In this document: one piece after another, positions 23,604 through 36,098 of the stretch
Layout: each line of letters opens with the position of its first letter
How positions within the stretch are numbered: the first letter of the stretch is position 1
NCBI GenBank assembly: GCA_036365455.1
Contig: JAWQUS010000008.1
Location: forward strand, 13,003,501-13,067,500
Source: Macrosoma leucophasiata
Taxonomy: Eukaryota > Arthropoda > Insecta > Lepidoptera > Hedylidae
Direction: 5' to 3'
DNA length: 64,000 nucleotides
Position numbers and translations under genes: made by a program
Notes under the pieces: generated by a model
Told to the model about the DNA's origin: nothing
What the model saw: only the letters and a program-made list of their open reading frames with translations
Databases searched by the model: none

Positions 23604-24380
23604 TATGTCTCTCGTCAGCACGGGGTCCAATTTGAACCCCGGACCTTTGTTAGGCTTGCGCGGGGACATGGGGGGCGTAGAGGCCCTTTCGAGAATTTTG
23701 ATCTACTTTGTAATTTGGTTATATTCGGCGGGACCTCTCCCTGACTGCGTCAATAGTTAATACAGACACAGACAGACCCCGCAGAATATAATGGGACTAT
23801 TGTAATGAAAAGTGATTTGTAAAACTTTGGGCTATGTGTGTGAACTGGGGGGACTAGCTGGCTGGGCCTATGGAGTGAGATCCGGCACCTGCCTATATTC
23901 AACATCTCACATTATCGAATCCTACTTTAGGCAGGTGGTGACTTGCCTCTCCTTGGTGGGCCCCCCAAACAGCCAACCCGATGGTCGATAGGGGGCAACA
24001 CTGTTGAGAGAGGCTGGGGGTGTCGAGAGGTGTGGCCCCGGTTTCACCATCACGAGCGAGTAATCTCGAGCTCGGAGCGGGCTTCCCCGCTATTATGCCT
24101 TTAGACACTTCCACCCCCGAGTGTATGGCTCTTTCAGAAATTTAGACAACAGCCTATTATCTAAATTTCTGCAAATGCCATATCTCTAGCGCCCCACTCT
24201 GACCGGCCAATGAAGGCAAGCCAGAGGTGAGAGACCTGATGCTCTGTCCGGCCGTACCTCTGTGTGGCTGACGAGGCGGAGCTCAGTTCTCTCGGAGGAA
24301 CTCGAGATGATGGTAGGGGGTGGTGTCGCTACTCACCAACAGCTCGCCACCAGCTGCTCTGCCCCCTTGTTGTTATTAAT
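23604..24380. mobile_element. Three-copy hairpin-bearing unit, copy 2
   Basis: The start TATGTCTCTCGTCAGCACGG, the internal sequence and the hairpin (CAGAAATTTAGA / TCTAAATTTCTG at about 24138-24174) match copy 1 closely. The 71-codon minus-strand frame (23899-24114) has the same translation as in copy 1. After the hairpin it continues CTCTAGCGCCCCACTC through GTGTCGCTACTCACCAACAG to a GTTGTTATTA tail. It lies between the two divergent genes. Confidence 0.65.
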
Positions 24381-24483
24381 GAAAACATTCTAACTTTTGA
24401 TATCAGCATACTTCACTAACTAAACAACAACGAAAATCCATATTGATGTTTTTCGTACGCCAGTACTGTTGTGGCTTATACAA

Positions 24484-24772
24484 AGAGCAACACGGGCCAC
24501 CGGCCGCGGCGGAGGGGAGTAGCCATAGCGTTTATTATTGATGCAAAACAGTCTCATTTTTTGCGGGGGGAAATGAGTGCGACTTACACGTACATTTCAA
24601 AAATCATCTATTACTACGAATCTCACACCTTGACTTTAACAAAGTACAGAAACAATTTCACGCACACATTTAAACATCTAGGCGACAGGTATAGGCCTAT
24701 TTGAGCTTGTACTTTGACAGAGGGCAGAGCCTGCTATATGCTGATATGGCTCCTCTCCGGTGTTGCTCTATG
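24484..24772. mobile_element. GAGCAACACGG TIR element, copy E2
   Basis: The left end is AGAGCAACACGGGCCACCGG then CCGCGGCGGAGGGGAGTAGC; the right end is TCCGGTGTTGCTCTATG. The body matches E1 and E3. It sits about 100 bp after hairpin-unit copy 2. Confidence 0.7.
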
Positions 24773-25526
24773 GGCATAACTAAAAACTTTGGACCTATTT
24801 TCATAGAGACCCACTCTAAATCAGACTTTACTCCTTACCTTTACACTCCATGGTAGAGATATAGATAATAATATATACATAGATAGACTCATAGATAATA
24901 TATTTTATCCATGGACTTAATTTTATCAGAGACTAACCATCAATGTCTATGGATTTACAGTTCAGAAAAAGCTTCTGAAAATTCAATAAATAAGTATATT
25001 ATCTCCTTAGATCTCATAATTTATCGGCTCTTTATCATGGTACCTGTAGGATAAGATTAAAATAGAAAATAAATTGATATACTCTCAGATATTTAAACTA
25101 GTTTAAAGAAGGCGTTTCTGAACGAATTTAAATGATGTGGACCTTGTTGTTTACACTTTTGCACCTGCTGGAAGTGCTAAGTTTTCAATGAACTATCTAT
25201 GCTATTTAAGTATGTCCTACCAAAAGGTAGGTAATGATAAAAAATATAAAATTATGTCATTTGTTAAACAGGTACTTATCATCTAGGTTTTGTAATTAAT
25301 TCCGAGAAGACATTATTTAAATTACTGTTGCAAGTCTTCTTAAATTGTTTCTTGTCACAGATAATATAGGAAATGCAAAGAGAAAGGCAGGTTATCAAAA
25401 TTCAATAAAGTTATTTATGGTGGAAACACCGGCGGGTCGCCACGTTTCGCCAGTTTGTTAGTCGATCGACAGTAATTTTTAGGTCTTGATCTTATTATTA
25501 CGTTGATACTGTAGAATATTACAAAA

Positions 25527-28500
25527 ATGAGTGCTCCAACGCCTACACCATCTTATAAAATTGGGATTGTAAAACAGGTAATACATCATTATATTATTTC
25601 ATCGATCCCAAATCCTGCGACCGCGATACCTCGTGCCGATTTCTATGCCCTGTTGGCATCGCGTCTGCGATTTGTACATATCATCGATTGGTTTAGTCAT
25701 ATTTTATTTTCTATAAATTATGTATTGAAAAAACTAACAACTTATGGTTTCTTAAGCTAGCCTCGACGTAATTGGAGCTAATTGGGTCGAGCATTCTTAT
25801 TTCAATCCCACTAACAAGTCGCACCCGAGAGCGCAGGTAGCGCAGCTGTTAGTGGGACATATAATTGATCGGTGATTGATAGTGTGAAAAATTGCAGGTG
25901 TTATCGGGAGATACAATCATAATAAGGAAGCAGCCGCAAGGGGGACCTCCGCCAGAGAAAATAATTGCTTTGTCCGGCATCACCGCGCCTAAACTAGCGC
26001 GACAGAGGACACCCAACAAGTAGGTTTCATAACCTTCTCTCCAACCACTGTCTTCTGTGTATTTCTTAGTTTATTATCATTGAATACGTACAAAAACGTC
26101 TATACAAAATAATCTTATATTTTATGCATTGTTAAATTCGAATATGGTGAAGGGAATTGTGATTTGTCTTATTATTACACTATTTACAGGTCAACTTGTA
26201 TCAGGTGAAAGTAACATTTTATTGAGTACTCAAAGTATTGGGTAACTTGTTTGAAGTGTTGAAATTGTAACATGTAGACTAATAAGAAAATATTGTTAAA
26301 AGAATTAAATAGGTACTTACTGTTTTTCTGAGTGCGAAGAGTCTTATGCATCAATCACTTCTCAATAGTTACTCAGGAGTTCTTTTTCTAAGATGATTTT
26401 TCTATAATCAGATGGTTATAATAACATATTTTATGTTATAATTATTCCTTAAAACATACTTTTATCTGCATTTCCTGTCAATATGTATTAACAATATGGT
26501 AAATGGTATACTTCAAACATTCTGGAAGCAATATAATTTGGTACTAATGTATATGGCTATTGATATTTGTCTTATCATTTCATGTCACAATTGGTTACAT
26601 CCATTTTGAATCTAAAACTGCTTCAGAATTGTATCATTTGAAGTTTCATGCCAAATATCGTAATCTCTTGAGCTGCATTTGGCTGATATCAGCCACAAAC
26701 AGTATGAAATCAATTGTCATATTTTTCTCATTAGCTGACAGGCTAAAGAAAATGCAGACTTAAGTTTATACATTGAAAATGGCTCATTTATAGGTACGAG
26801 CATTAATTTTAGCTTGGCGATCATATTGCTGTCTAAAAAATTCATACATCTTCAAAATAATCATCGTATTACACATACATTGTCCTGAGCTAATATTACC
26901 TTGTTTCACTTTAATTCAATTTTGTCTTTGAATTGTGAACCCACAATGTATTAAATTAAAGCCCATTATTAGAAATACAATGGGTACTGATTTGATTTTC
27001 AAGGAACAATGCATATTGATGATGATTCATAAATAACAACATGTTGTTGATTTAGTAGTATTGTCTCATTACATACACATATCCTTGAAAAAGCCTTGGT
27101 GAACTATACTATTTTTGCCATAAACAGATTCTGAAATTACTAATTAGTGATGTTACTGTTTCATGATTTTCTATTTATAACATATAAACAAGGTAACAAG
27201 AAAAACTTTGGCTATAATTAAATAATTCTGAAAAACATATGTACATGATTATTTACTTAGATATTAGTTATCTTAATGTTACAAGGAACAGAAATATTTA
27301 TAATATTATAATTTCTTATCAAATAATGTTTTAAACTAAAATTTATGACAAAGCATGCAATGAAAATGCTGAATTATGTCAAAAGAAAATATCATTAGGT
27401 TTTAAAGAAAATGATTGATGATTAGCTATTGCGAATTTATGTAATAAGTATATATTTACATATTATTTAATATAAAACTTGATATATTTAAGCAATCATG
27501 TCTATGGAAATGCTGCGATTGGTTTAAAAATATTGTGTAAAGACAAAAGCGAAAATATACTTTGTAAATGATCTCTTTGGATATTTGAAATCTGATAGTT
27601 ATCAATTTCATTAATTTTACTTGGTATGACAATAATTTATTTTAAAGTGAAAATTATAATTATTTTTAAATAATTGATATGAAATTATTATTAAGTAAAT
27701 AATACTCTAAGGCATACTAATAAGGCATGTTGCGTAATAATTATACAATTTGAATTATTTCAGTAATATTAATTTTAATTATGTTACAGTGATAATGAAA
27801 CAAAGGATGAACCATTTGCATGGGAAGCAAGAGAGTTCCTCAGGAAGAAATTGGTTGGCAAGGAGGTCATTTTCACTGCTGATAAGCCTCCCAACTCTGC
27901 TACCAGGGAATATGGATCTGTGTGGGCTGGTAAAGATCCTACTAAAGATGAGAACATGACTGAAGCCCTTCTTGCTGAAGGTTTAGTAAAAGTCAGAGAA
28001 GGTGGTAGAAATATCCCTCAATTGAAACGGCTTGTAGAAATTGAAGATGTTGCAAAATCACATGGCAAAGGTCTCTGGGGGACTGAGCTGCAAGTGAGTA
28101 ATCAATAAAATCCTAAAAATAACTAAAAGGAAAAATTCCATGTTGGGACCGCACCTTGTACACTGTATCAAAAGATAGAGAAAAATACATAGAAACATGG
28201 AAAAAAAACTCAAAAAATAATTAGAATTGTTGTTATTTCACCATATTGCTACTATGACATTCTTGTTTTTTAAATATACTTATGACAATTAATTGAAAGT
28301 AATAAACAATTTGAAAAGCTGAAAATTGTTTATTATTTTAAGCTTCTTCTCTCAACATCCTGTACAAGGTGCAAGCCCAAGCTCCATACCTTTTGGAACA
28401 TCTCTTTTGTGTCACTGAATTTAAAAATTAGGTATATCTCATTTTTTTAGCAATTTTTCCAAACTTATTTACTGTTATACAATTTTACTATGCAGAATCA

Positions 28501-31500
28501 TATCCGAAACATCAAATGGAGTGTTGAGAGTCCCAAGCAATTTGTGAACAAATTCAATGGTCAACCAATTAAAGCCATTATAGAATATGTCAGAGATGGA
28601 TCAACAGTCAGACTTTGCCTCTTACCTGATTTCACACAAATTACTTTGATGCTTTCAGGGATTAGGGTAAGTACTTATTTTTTTTTAGATTAAGATATAA
28701 TAGATAATCATGGCTATATGCTACAATTTGTTCGGAGTTAACAAATTGTTTGTTTCATTTTATTTGTTTTTAAAATCTGTTTTAATTATCATAGTAATAT
28801 TTACAATGTTATTATTTTATTATAGTGTCCAGCTGTTAAGCAAGATGGTGATTCTGAACCATATGCTGAAGAAGCGCGCTTTTTCCTCGAGTCGAAATTA
28901 CTTCAGAAAGATGTTGAAGTCATTCTGGAATCTGTGAACAACAACAACTTTGTAGGCACTATTCTGCATCCTCAAGGCAACATTGCAGAGGCATTACTTA
29001 GACAGGGCTTTGCAAAATGTGTAGATTGGTCTCTAGCAGTTATGAAAACAGGTAAGGTTTTTTTTTTCAGAAATTTACTTAATATGACAATACAATGAAA
29101 ACTGATATATTGTAATTTTTTTAGGAGCTGCAACATTGCGAGCGGCTGAGCGCCAAGCTAAAGACCAGAAACTTCGTATTTGGACCAACTACACTAGCAA
29201 TGCACCTTTAATCGCAGCTAAAGATAAAGAATTCACTGCTACTGTTATGGAAGTCGTCAATGGTGATGCATTGGTTGTCAAACTACCCAACAACACAATG
29301 AAAAAGATTTTCCTAGCAAGTGTAAGACCTCCAAGAGAAAAGTAAGTTGTCAATATACTAGCCTCATAAGGATAATATATGTGACTTTAAATATGTATAT
29401 TAATGAATATTATAACTTTTCTATTTATGATCATAGGAACAACACGGATGACGAAGGCAAGCAGTCACCTAGACCGAAGGGCTTTAAACCTCTGTATGAT
29501 ATTCCATGGATGTATGAAGCTCGTGAATTTTTAAGAAAGAAACTTATTGGCAAGAAAGTGAATGTGATTGTGGACTATATTCAACCTGCTAAGGATAATT
29601 TCCCAGAAAAAACTTGTTGCAGTGTAATGGCTGGTGGTGTGTAAGTAAAGTAATAGTTGTAATTCCATTTGCATGCTCTCCCACCTTTGCAAATGAGTCG
29701 AAACTAGGGCTTAGTAATATTCTGTGCATTGGTAGATAAACTTAATTTCCTTGTTTAATAACTTGTTTAATTCATATCTGTTACCATTTTTGTAGCATAT
29801 GCTTCTTATCAATTTGATGCATTAGGTCTATGAATGAACATTGTCAAACATATTTTTATTTTAACAGCAATATTGCTGACGCTTTGGTAAGCAAAGGACT
29901 TGCCCACGTGGTGCGATACAGAAATGATAATGATCAGAGAAGCTCGCATTATGACAAATTATTAGAAGCTGAACTTAAGGCCCAGAAAGCTGTTATCGGT
30001 GTTCATGCCAAAAAAGATATCCCTACTCATCGTATTCAAGATACAAGTGGAGATTCTGCTAAGGCTAAAAAATTCTTCCCATTCTTAAAGAGAGCACAGA
30101 AAACTGAAGCTGTTGTCGAATTTGTTGCCAGTGGGTCACGAATGAGATTATACATTCCTAAAGAATCTGTACTTGTCACCTTCTTACTTGCCGGAGTAAA
30201 CTGTCCGAGAGGCGCACGACCCGCTATCGGCGGCGGAGGCATGCAGGAGGCGGAACCTTACGGAGAAGAAGCCCTCCAATTCACTAAAGAGAAATGTTTA
30301 CAGCATGATGTTGTGGTGACTATTGAAGAAATGGACAAAGCTGGCAATTTTATTGGCTGGCTCTGGGTCGATAACGAAAACTTATCAATCTCATTAGTAG
30401 AACATGGTTTGGCTACAATGCATCACACTGCTGAATCTTCCGAATTCGCGCGCGCAATTAAAAACGCCGAGGAAAGTGCAATGAATAAGCGTGTTGGATT
30501 GTGGAGAGATTTTGTTGAGGCTGAAAAAGAAGTAGAGAAAGAAAAGAATGCACCCGTTCAAGATCGCGTTGTCAAATATGAAAAAGTTATTATCTCTGAA
30601 GTAACTCCTGAAGGAACATTCTATGCTCAAAGTATTGATATGGGCAGTAAATTGGAAAGTTTGATGGAAAAAATACATCAAGAGTTCAAGAATAATGCCC
30701 CACTTCCTGGATCATACACCCCAAAGCGAGGACAAATATGTGCAGCCCGTTTCTCTATGGATGACCATTGGTATAGAGCGAAGGTTGAAAAGATTACTGA
30801 AGATAAAATGGTTCATATCTTTTATATTGATTATGGAAATAGAGAGGTTTGTATAATAAACATTTCTTATTCCGATAAATATGAATTGTTTTCATATTTA
30901 GCTTATGCATTTATATTTTATGTATTAACAGGTTGTTAACTCATCGAGATTGGCATTGTTACCAATAGGCACTGATATTGAACCTCCATATGCGACTGAA
31001 TATGCCCTCAGCTGTGTGAAGTTTCCAGTAGACTCGGATGATAAGCTAGAAGCTGTGCGAGAGTTATCAATGGAAGTGCTCAATAAAAAAGTGTTGCTCA
31101 ATGTTGAAACGCGCGGATCACCCGCTTTAGTCACTCTTGTCGACCCCAACACGAATGTAGACATTGGGATGGTAAGTTTATATCTTTTTTATTATAGTAT
31201 TCTGTACTTCTGAGTTTTATTAGAAATTGATGTAAAGTCAATTAATAGAATCGAGGGTTGTTATTATACACTGCCAGAAATATCTACCTACCTAAAAATG
31301 CGAAATTCTCAAAATGACTTTAATGTCATATATACCAAATTTAGAATGTATAATGTAACTATTAATCTTTATTAATCAGTTTTCATTACTGACTGATTCA
31401 TTAATTATTATGATCCTTGTGATTGGTCCATCATTATTAGCTGAGATTGATAACACTCAGTCAGTGTTTACTCGGGTTCTATATTTCATATAGTATATAC

Positions 31501-33956
31501 TTGTTATTTTTTAAAATTTTAAATAAAATAAGCCTACACAATAACAATGTCCGCCTCGGATCTCCTCTCAACGTAAATCTATATTTGTTTGGTGTTGGAA
31601 AAGCGGTGAGTGCCCTGGATACGTCGCGTAAAATCTTGAATTCACGCAACTCCTGAACGATGCGAAGTATTGACGCTCAAAGCCTAATTTTCGTAAAACA
31701 ATACACATTGAACCGATTCGCTGTCTAACAAATGTCGCATTGGTTAATAAAAGCAAGACGGTGAAACGTCTCAGGAGAGGCAGTTTATTAACACGATTTC
31801 ACTGGACAAAGTCTAAAGGGCAATACATATTATCAGACACGTCCATCAACCGCGGCTGAAGACAATAAACTAGCCAGTACATTTTCTCTGAATGGCGGTA
31901 TAAATGGTTAGATTTAGATATAGGTTAGGAGTGTAAGGTCACTCCCTATGGGGCATCCTGTACGAAAGAATCGTCGGAAGCCTAAATACCCCCTAAAAGT
32001 CTGATTCAGAAGGCAACGGGAAACCACTGTACTAACCTCCCACGAGTCATGTAGAGGTTACATACACGTAAATTTGTAGCGACCGGCGCTCTGTGTTGTT
32101 CGCGAATTAGGCTGTGAAATTGGATACCGGCATTGAAGCAGCAGGCGACCAGGCGTCCCATGGCAACAATGCTTCTGGAAGACCATGCGTCGGGACATGA
32201 AATATAAGGGGTCTCACTGATAAAGGAAAGCTCCATATACAAGACCACGAACTAAAACGGTGCAACAGTGTTATTACGGATCTGAGAAAGATGCATTGGA
32301 AAAAGAGTGGCCATAGAAACCTCGAGAATCATACCGTCTTCCTCTCAAGAAACAATGCATCTATCTTCTCCGGAGTAGCTATAGCAATACCCTCACTCTG
32401 GACTGGGACACTCTTGGGCTACAACCCAAATAATAATTACCATAATACACAGTACTTGACCATGTGCTCTAAATATCGTCCAGGTGTAAGCTCAAAAAAA
32501 GAAAAACAAATTAATATTTCTATAACCAACTTGAGGGTTGTGTAAATAACATCCCAAAAAGAGAGGTCGATTATCGGTGACTTTAACTCGAAGTTAGGAA
32601 CTACAGTTTTAGATGTATTCAAGTGGGCTTGCTTGAATACAGTCTTCAAGCACCATCCTAGAAGAGTATACAACGTAAAAGAATGATAAGATAAATCTTA
32701 AGGGGTTAATTGTTTCGGTAGTTTTTTATTTAGTAGTACTAATTAGACAATTGCTAAGTTTATAGTTTTGGTGAAAATCAAGGTCTATGTTTTGCTCAAA
32801 AGTTTTAAGTAATTACCCTGTTTTAATGTCTACTGCATATAGTTAAAAAATGTATTAATCAATGCAATATGTATGCATCAAGATATATTGCACGTCTTAA
32901 GAGAGAGACTTCGAATAATTTCGGCTCTGTAGAGCGTTGTTTCGCACACAACCTTTTTGATGTTTGTCGACCATTTTGATCATATTGACCAATAATCTTG
33001 AAGTTCTTTGGAACCATCATCACGAGGATTTCATGTAACGGCTGGTGATACAAGAGAAAATTGAGGGGAAAAGATCTCGGGGACGCCCTCCGACCAAACG
33101 GACATACCTCATGAAGTGATGCACCGACTGCTCTCATTCTGCCAGACATCAAACTACATGACGAGGCATTGTGATCACGACGATGACAGAAAAAGCAACT
33201 GACTGGTCATGCCACGACCACTTTGTCAAGAGTATAAGACTAAGAAGAAGAGAATGTCTTTCGGTTATAATGATGAAGTCAAAAATTATATACATGAATT
33301 TCTCTCTGCATTGCTTATTTTCAAATAAAATAATTCGGTTTATAATTTCGAATTCTGCTAGGATCTAACATGATGTTCCATAGGAGAAATGCTGATTGAT
33401 TCTCACTAAATAATAAACGCAAATAACATTAATAACAACGTGGAATCCTTTGATTATAATGTATACATGATACATTTTCTCTCTTTCTGTCTATCTGATC
33501 AATCTTATGTGTCAACCCAACCGGTCTATCCGCTTCTTCGTTACGATTATCCCGTTACTTTATTTCGCTAGTCACTCGTAGGACACCCGAACCGGAGGTC
33601 ATAATACAAATGTGTTGACAACCCTTGAAGCCTAATTTTTCCTTTGTGATAGTAATTACGGACCATTACCATCATCAATAATATGATATCGCGAAATACC
33701 ATTTGGCGGCAGATAGATTAGTGTCTACACCCTTGAGCACTTACAATGGAGTCTACTACCAGTAAAAGAAAAATGTTTTCAGAACCTGATTAAGGAGGGT
33801 CTGGTGCTGCTGGAGCCGACGCGCGACTACCGGCTGACGTCGCTGCTGGCGGAGTACCGGTCGGCCCAGGAACACGCCAAGAGCTCGCGCCTCAACCTGT
33901 GGCGACACGGCGACATCACCGACGACGACGCCGTCGAGTTCGGCGCGCGTCGCTAG
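25527..33956 (+). CDS. Tudor-SN: Tudor-SN / SND1 (staphylococcal nuclease domain-containing 1)
   Basis: Ten exons: 25527-25577, 25898-26019, 27790-28093, 28496-28666, 28826-29051, 29125-29341, 29437-29640, 29868-30846, 30932-31171 and 33783-33956. All are GT-AG with matching phases: 2688 nt, 895 residues, close to the usual 880-910. The start [17 protein letters not shown] leads into [10 protein letters not shown] and the typical [19 protein letters not shown]. Four staphylococcal-nuclease-like repeats follow (about residues 18-160, 190-330, 345-495 and 530-665). Then comes a Tudor domain (about 715-765; [28 protein letters not shown]), inserted in a fifth, split SN repeat that ends with [20 protein letters not shown]. 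Family knowledge: a cytoplasmic and nuclear RNA-binding protein of RISC and stress granules that binds dimethyl-arginine through the Tudor fold and acts as a coactivator. Intron 9 (2.6 kb) holds LINE debris. The coding sequence is intact. Confidence 0.97.
31980..33245 (+). mobile_element. Decayed RTE-like LINE fragments in Tudor-SN intron 9
   Basis: Near 32571-32603 the frame reads [11 protein letters not shown], the endonuclease-domain signature (GDFN) of non-LTR retrotransposons. Near 33045-33110 it reads [20 protein letters not shown], the [13 protein letters not shown] tail of RTE-like reverse transcriptases. Upstream, 31995-32045 holds a GAAGGCAACGGGAAACCACT word common in such LINEs. 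The reverse-transcriptase core between them is missing. Frames are broken. A partial copy of the 245-bp MITE lies between the two pieces. Confidence 0.6.
32861..32995. repeat. Partial copy of the 245-bp MITE
   Basis: Shares ATTGCAC, AGAGAGACTTCG, TTTCGG-TCTGTAGAGCGTT and TTTTGATCA-ATTGACCAATA with 2650-2770, in the same orientation. The right inverted repeat is not seen. Confidence 0.5.
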
Positions 33957-34239
33957 CTGGAGGTCATTTGGTACGACGCTACCGCCACGCCCGCACACAC
34001 CATGAACTGTGCCACGTGCACCGAACAACATGTCGAGGGAGTCATATACGCCCTCATATACGAGTTTCTGTAGGCAGCGATACCCGTACCAAAATGGTGC
34101 AACTAGTTTTGCTACATTGAACTTTTTACATGAATATGTATTATATTTCTCTAAATTACAACCGACAGTGCAATTCATCCTTCTTACCTCCCAAGTCCTT
34201 CCTCACGTTTGTAAAATGTATGTTATATATATTAATAAA
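33957..34239 (+). other. Probable Tudor-SN 3' UTR start with AATAAA
   Basis: The sequence after the stop at 33956 is non-coding. The first AATAAA is at 34234-34239 (ATTAATAAATG). AT-rich sequence continues to about 35030, so a longer 3' UTR using later signals is possible. Confidence 0.4.
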
Positions 34240-35069
34240 TGTGGATGTTAGTGTATTTATATTGAACGCATAATCTGATCACTCTAGTTAATGTCTAAAA
34301 TAATATTCAATTAGATAGGAACGAAACAAGTGTTTTTGGTGACTTCGCATAATGTTCAACTTTAATTAATATTCAAATAATAATGAATGTGTAGATATAC
34401 TATTTTCCTTGGTACTTTTCAATAATCAAGTTAAATCAGTGTCTATATATTTTTATATTTTCATGACTGTAAAATTTAATTGATGACATACAAGGCCAGC
34501 ACTCTTTATAAAGCTCGTCTTTAGATGAATTTTTAAATAATATATATTTATTAATTATTTATATGTAGGTACATGTAAATGCAATAATAATTAATAATGT
34601 AGCAATTACAATTTGTTGTTATTTTCACTATTTTATACGCGAAGTGTCGTGCATAGACTCGGCTCACGGTACAGTTTTCTGTCATTTATTAAATTATATA
34701 TTTTACACATCAATGAAATGTTCTGAGGCTCGCTCAGTACTCATAGTGTAACAGTTATATGAATGTTAGCTAAGTGTGTTTATGTATCTAAATTATGATA
34801 TAGAGAGTTTGTCTGCAAACAGTGGATGTTTTTTTTTTACATATTTAAATGTATGCTTGATCTATTTTATTTTGATGAAATTTCGTACTTAGTTTATTAT
34901 ATGATGGACCTACCTCTCCTCTCGAGATGTTTATTATTATAAATGTAATAATATAACGTTACATTTACACTTTAGAGTACCACATGGTGCGTGGATTGTT
35001 AAATGTCCTGGTATATTAAAATATTTTAGGATTTTACTGGTCTTTCAATTTAAGGTTTATTATCCTTTT
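34240..35069. other. Non-coding, no gene seen
   Basis: Very AT-rich, with no exon or repeat boundary that I can support. May include more Tudor-SN 3' UTR. Confidence 0.4.
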
Positions 35070-35215
35070 ACATTTTTTTATGTAATGAAGGTGGCAAACA
35101 AGCTGGTAGTTTACATTGATGTCAAGTGATGACTGCAGCCTATAGACACCCTGGTGTCTATAGGCTGCAGGCAACTCATCTCGACCTTTGATTATATACA
35201 CGTCTAGATGGAGCA
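35070..35215. repeat. Head-to-head SINE-like repeat with perfect palindrome
   Basis: The SINE-like repeat runs forward (TTACATTGATGTCAAGTGAT then GACTGCAGCCTATAGACACC) and immediately backward (GGTGTCTATAGGCTGCAG). The result is an 18-bp perfect inverted repeat (35133-35150 and 35153-35170) with a 2-nt centre, CT. Confidence 0.75.
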
Positions 35216-36098
35216 TCTTAGTTCATATATACAATGTACTCTGTGGCGTCCAAAAAAATATCAGTTAACTGTTAGCTCATAACTTCGTTCCGCTCGCTCA
35301 GTAGCGATACTGTCATTGTAACGTAAACACGTCTACGTCTATGGTTTCATTATGAAGATTTGCGCTATTAAAGTGTTCCGAAATTACAAAAGAAGAATGA
35401 AAACATCTAAAAACATTTCTTATTATCGGTAACTACACATTCCATAGTCCTAAATGTATCCCAGAATTAAATCAACAATATTTAATTTTACGTCGCATTT
35501 GTACGATTAATTGAACGTCATGTTTACTGTGTTGCCAGTTTTTGATTTAAAATCTTCCCAGAGAAATTTTAAATATTAATTTTAATAACCCCCGATGGAA
35601 AAAGAGCGGTGTTCTAAGTTTGACGTGTGTATCTGTTTGTGGGTTTGTAAATTTCCAACTAGTGGATCAATTCCAGATTTTGATTTTGTTCTTAAAAATG
35701 TATTTATTTTTCTCCACGATAAAAGTAATTTATAATAAGAACAAATAACTAACAACGAATTACTTAAGCTAATACACGTACCAATACAAACAAAAAATTA
35801 AAAATAACTTAAAACGAATAACTAAAGCTACTGTGAGACGACCCGACGAATATCGTAATATTATTATGTCACACGTTATGAAAAAAATCAACTTGCCTTA
35901 AGCTAATTTTCCCTATTTTTAGGGGAAAATGTCATAAGCAAGTAACATTTTCACCAGTTGAGAAGTGTGTGTAAAGCGAATAAAATATACGTACTAGTGT
36001 GTGTTACACGCACACAAGGATTTTCGAATTGGGACATTGTTTTTGCAGCGTTTGTAAGGCGACGCTCCATCTAGACGTGTATACAATCAAAGATCTCA
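35181..36098. mobile_element. TIR element of about 0.9 kb, family unknown
   Basis: The left end ACCTTTGATTATATACACGT then CTAGATGGAGC (35181-35214) is the inverse of the right end GCTCCATCTAGACGTGTATA then CAATCAAAGA (36064-36097), about 33 bp with few mismatches. The interior is AT-rich with no recognisable transposase. The left end abuts the SINE palindrome. Confidence 0.6.

Larger units (their letters stand above)
22962..25526. promoter_or_regulatory. Divergent intergenic region, 341-aa gene and Tudor-SN
   Basis: The start codons at 22961 (minus) and 25527 (plus) face away from each other. Both promoters must lie here unless unseen upstream exons exist. No clear TATA box stands in front of either ATG. 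The region hosts hairpin-unit copy 2 and TIR element E2. The short GC-rich stretch 25425-25470 directly before Tudor-SN is a likely start region (inference). Confidence 0.35.

Noticed and set aside
30394..30681. Minus-strand ORF inside Tudor-SN exon 8
   Set aside because: Antisense shadow of a strongly conserved coding exon; no motif of its own.
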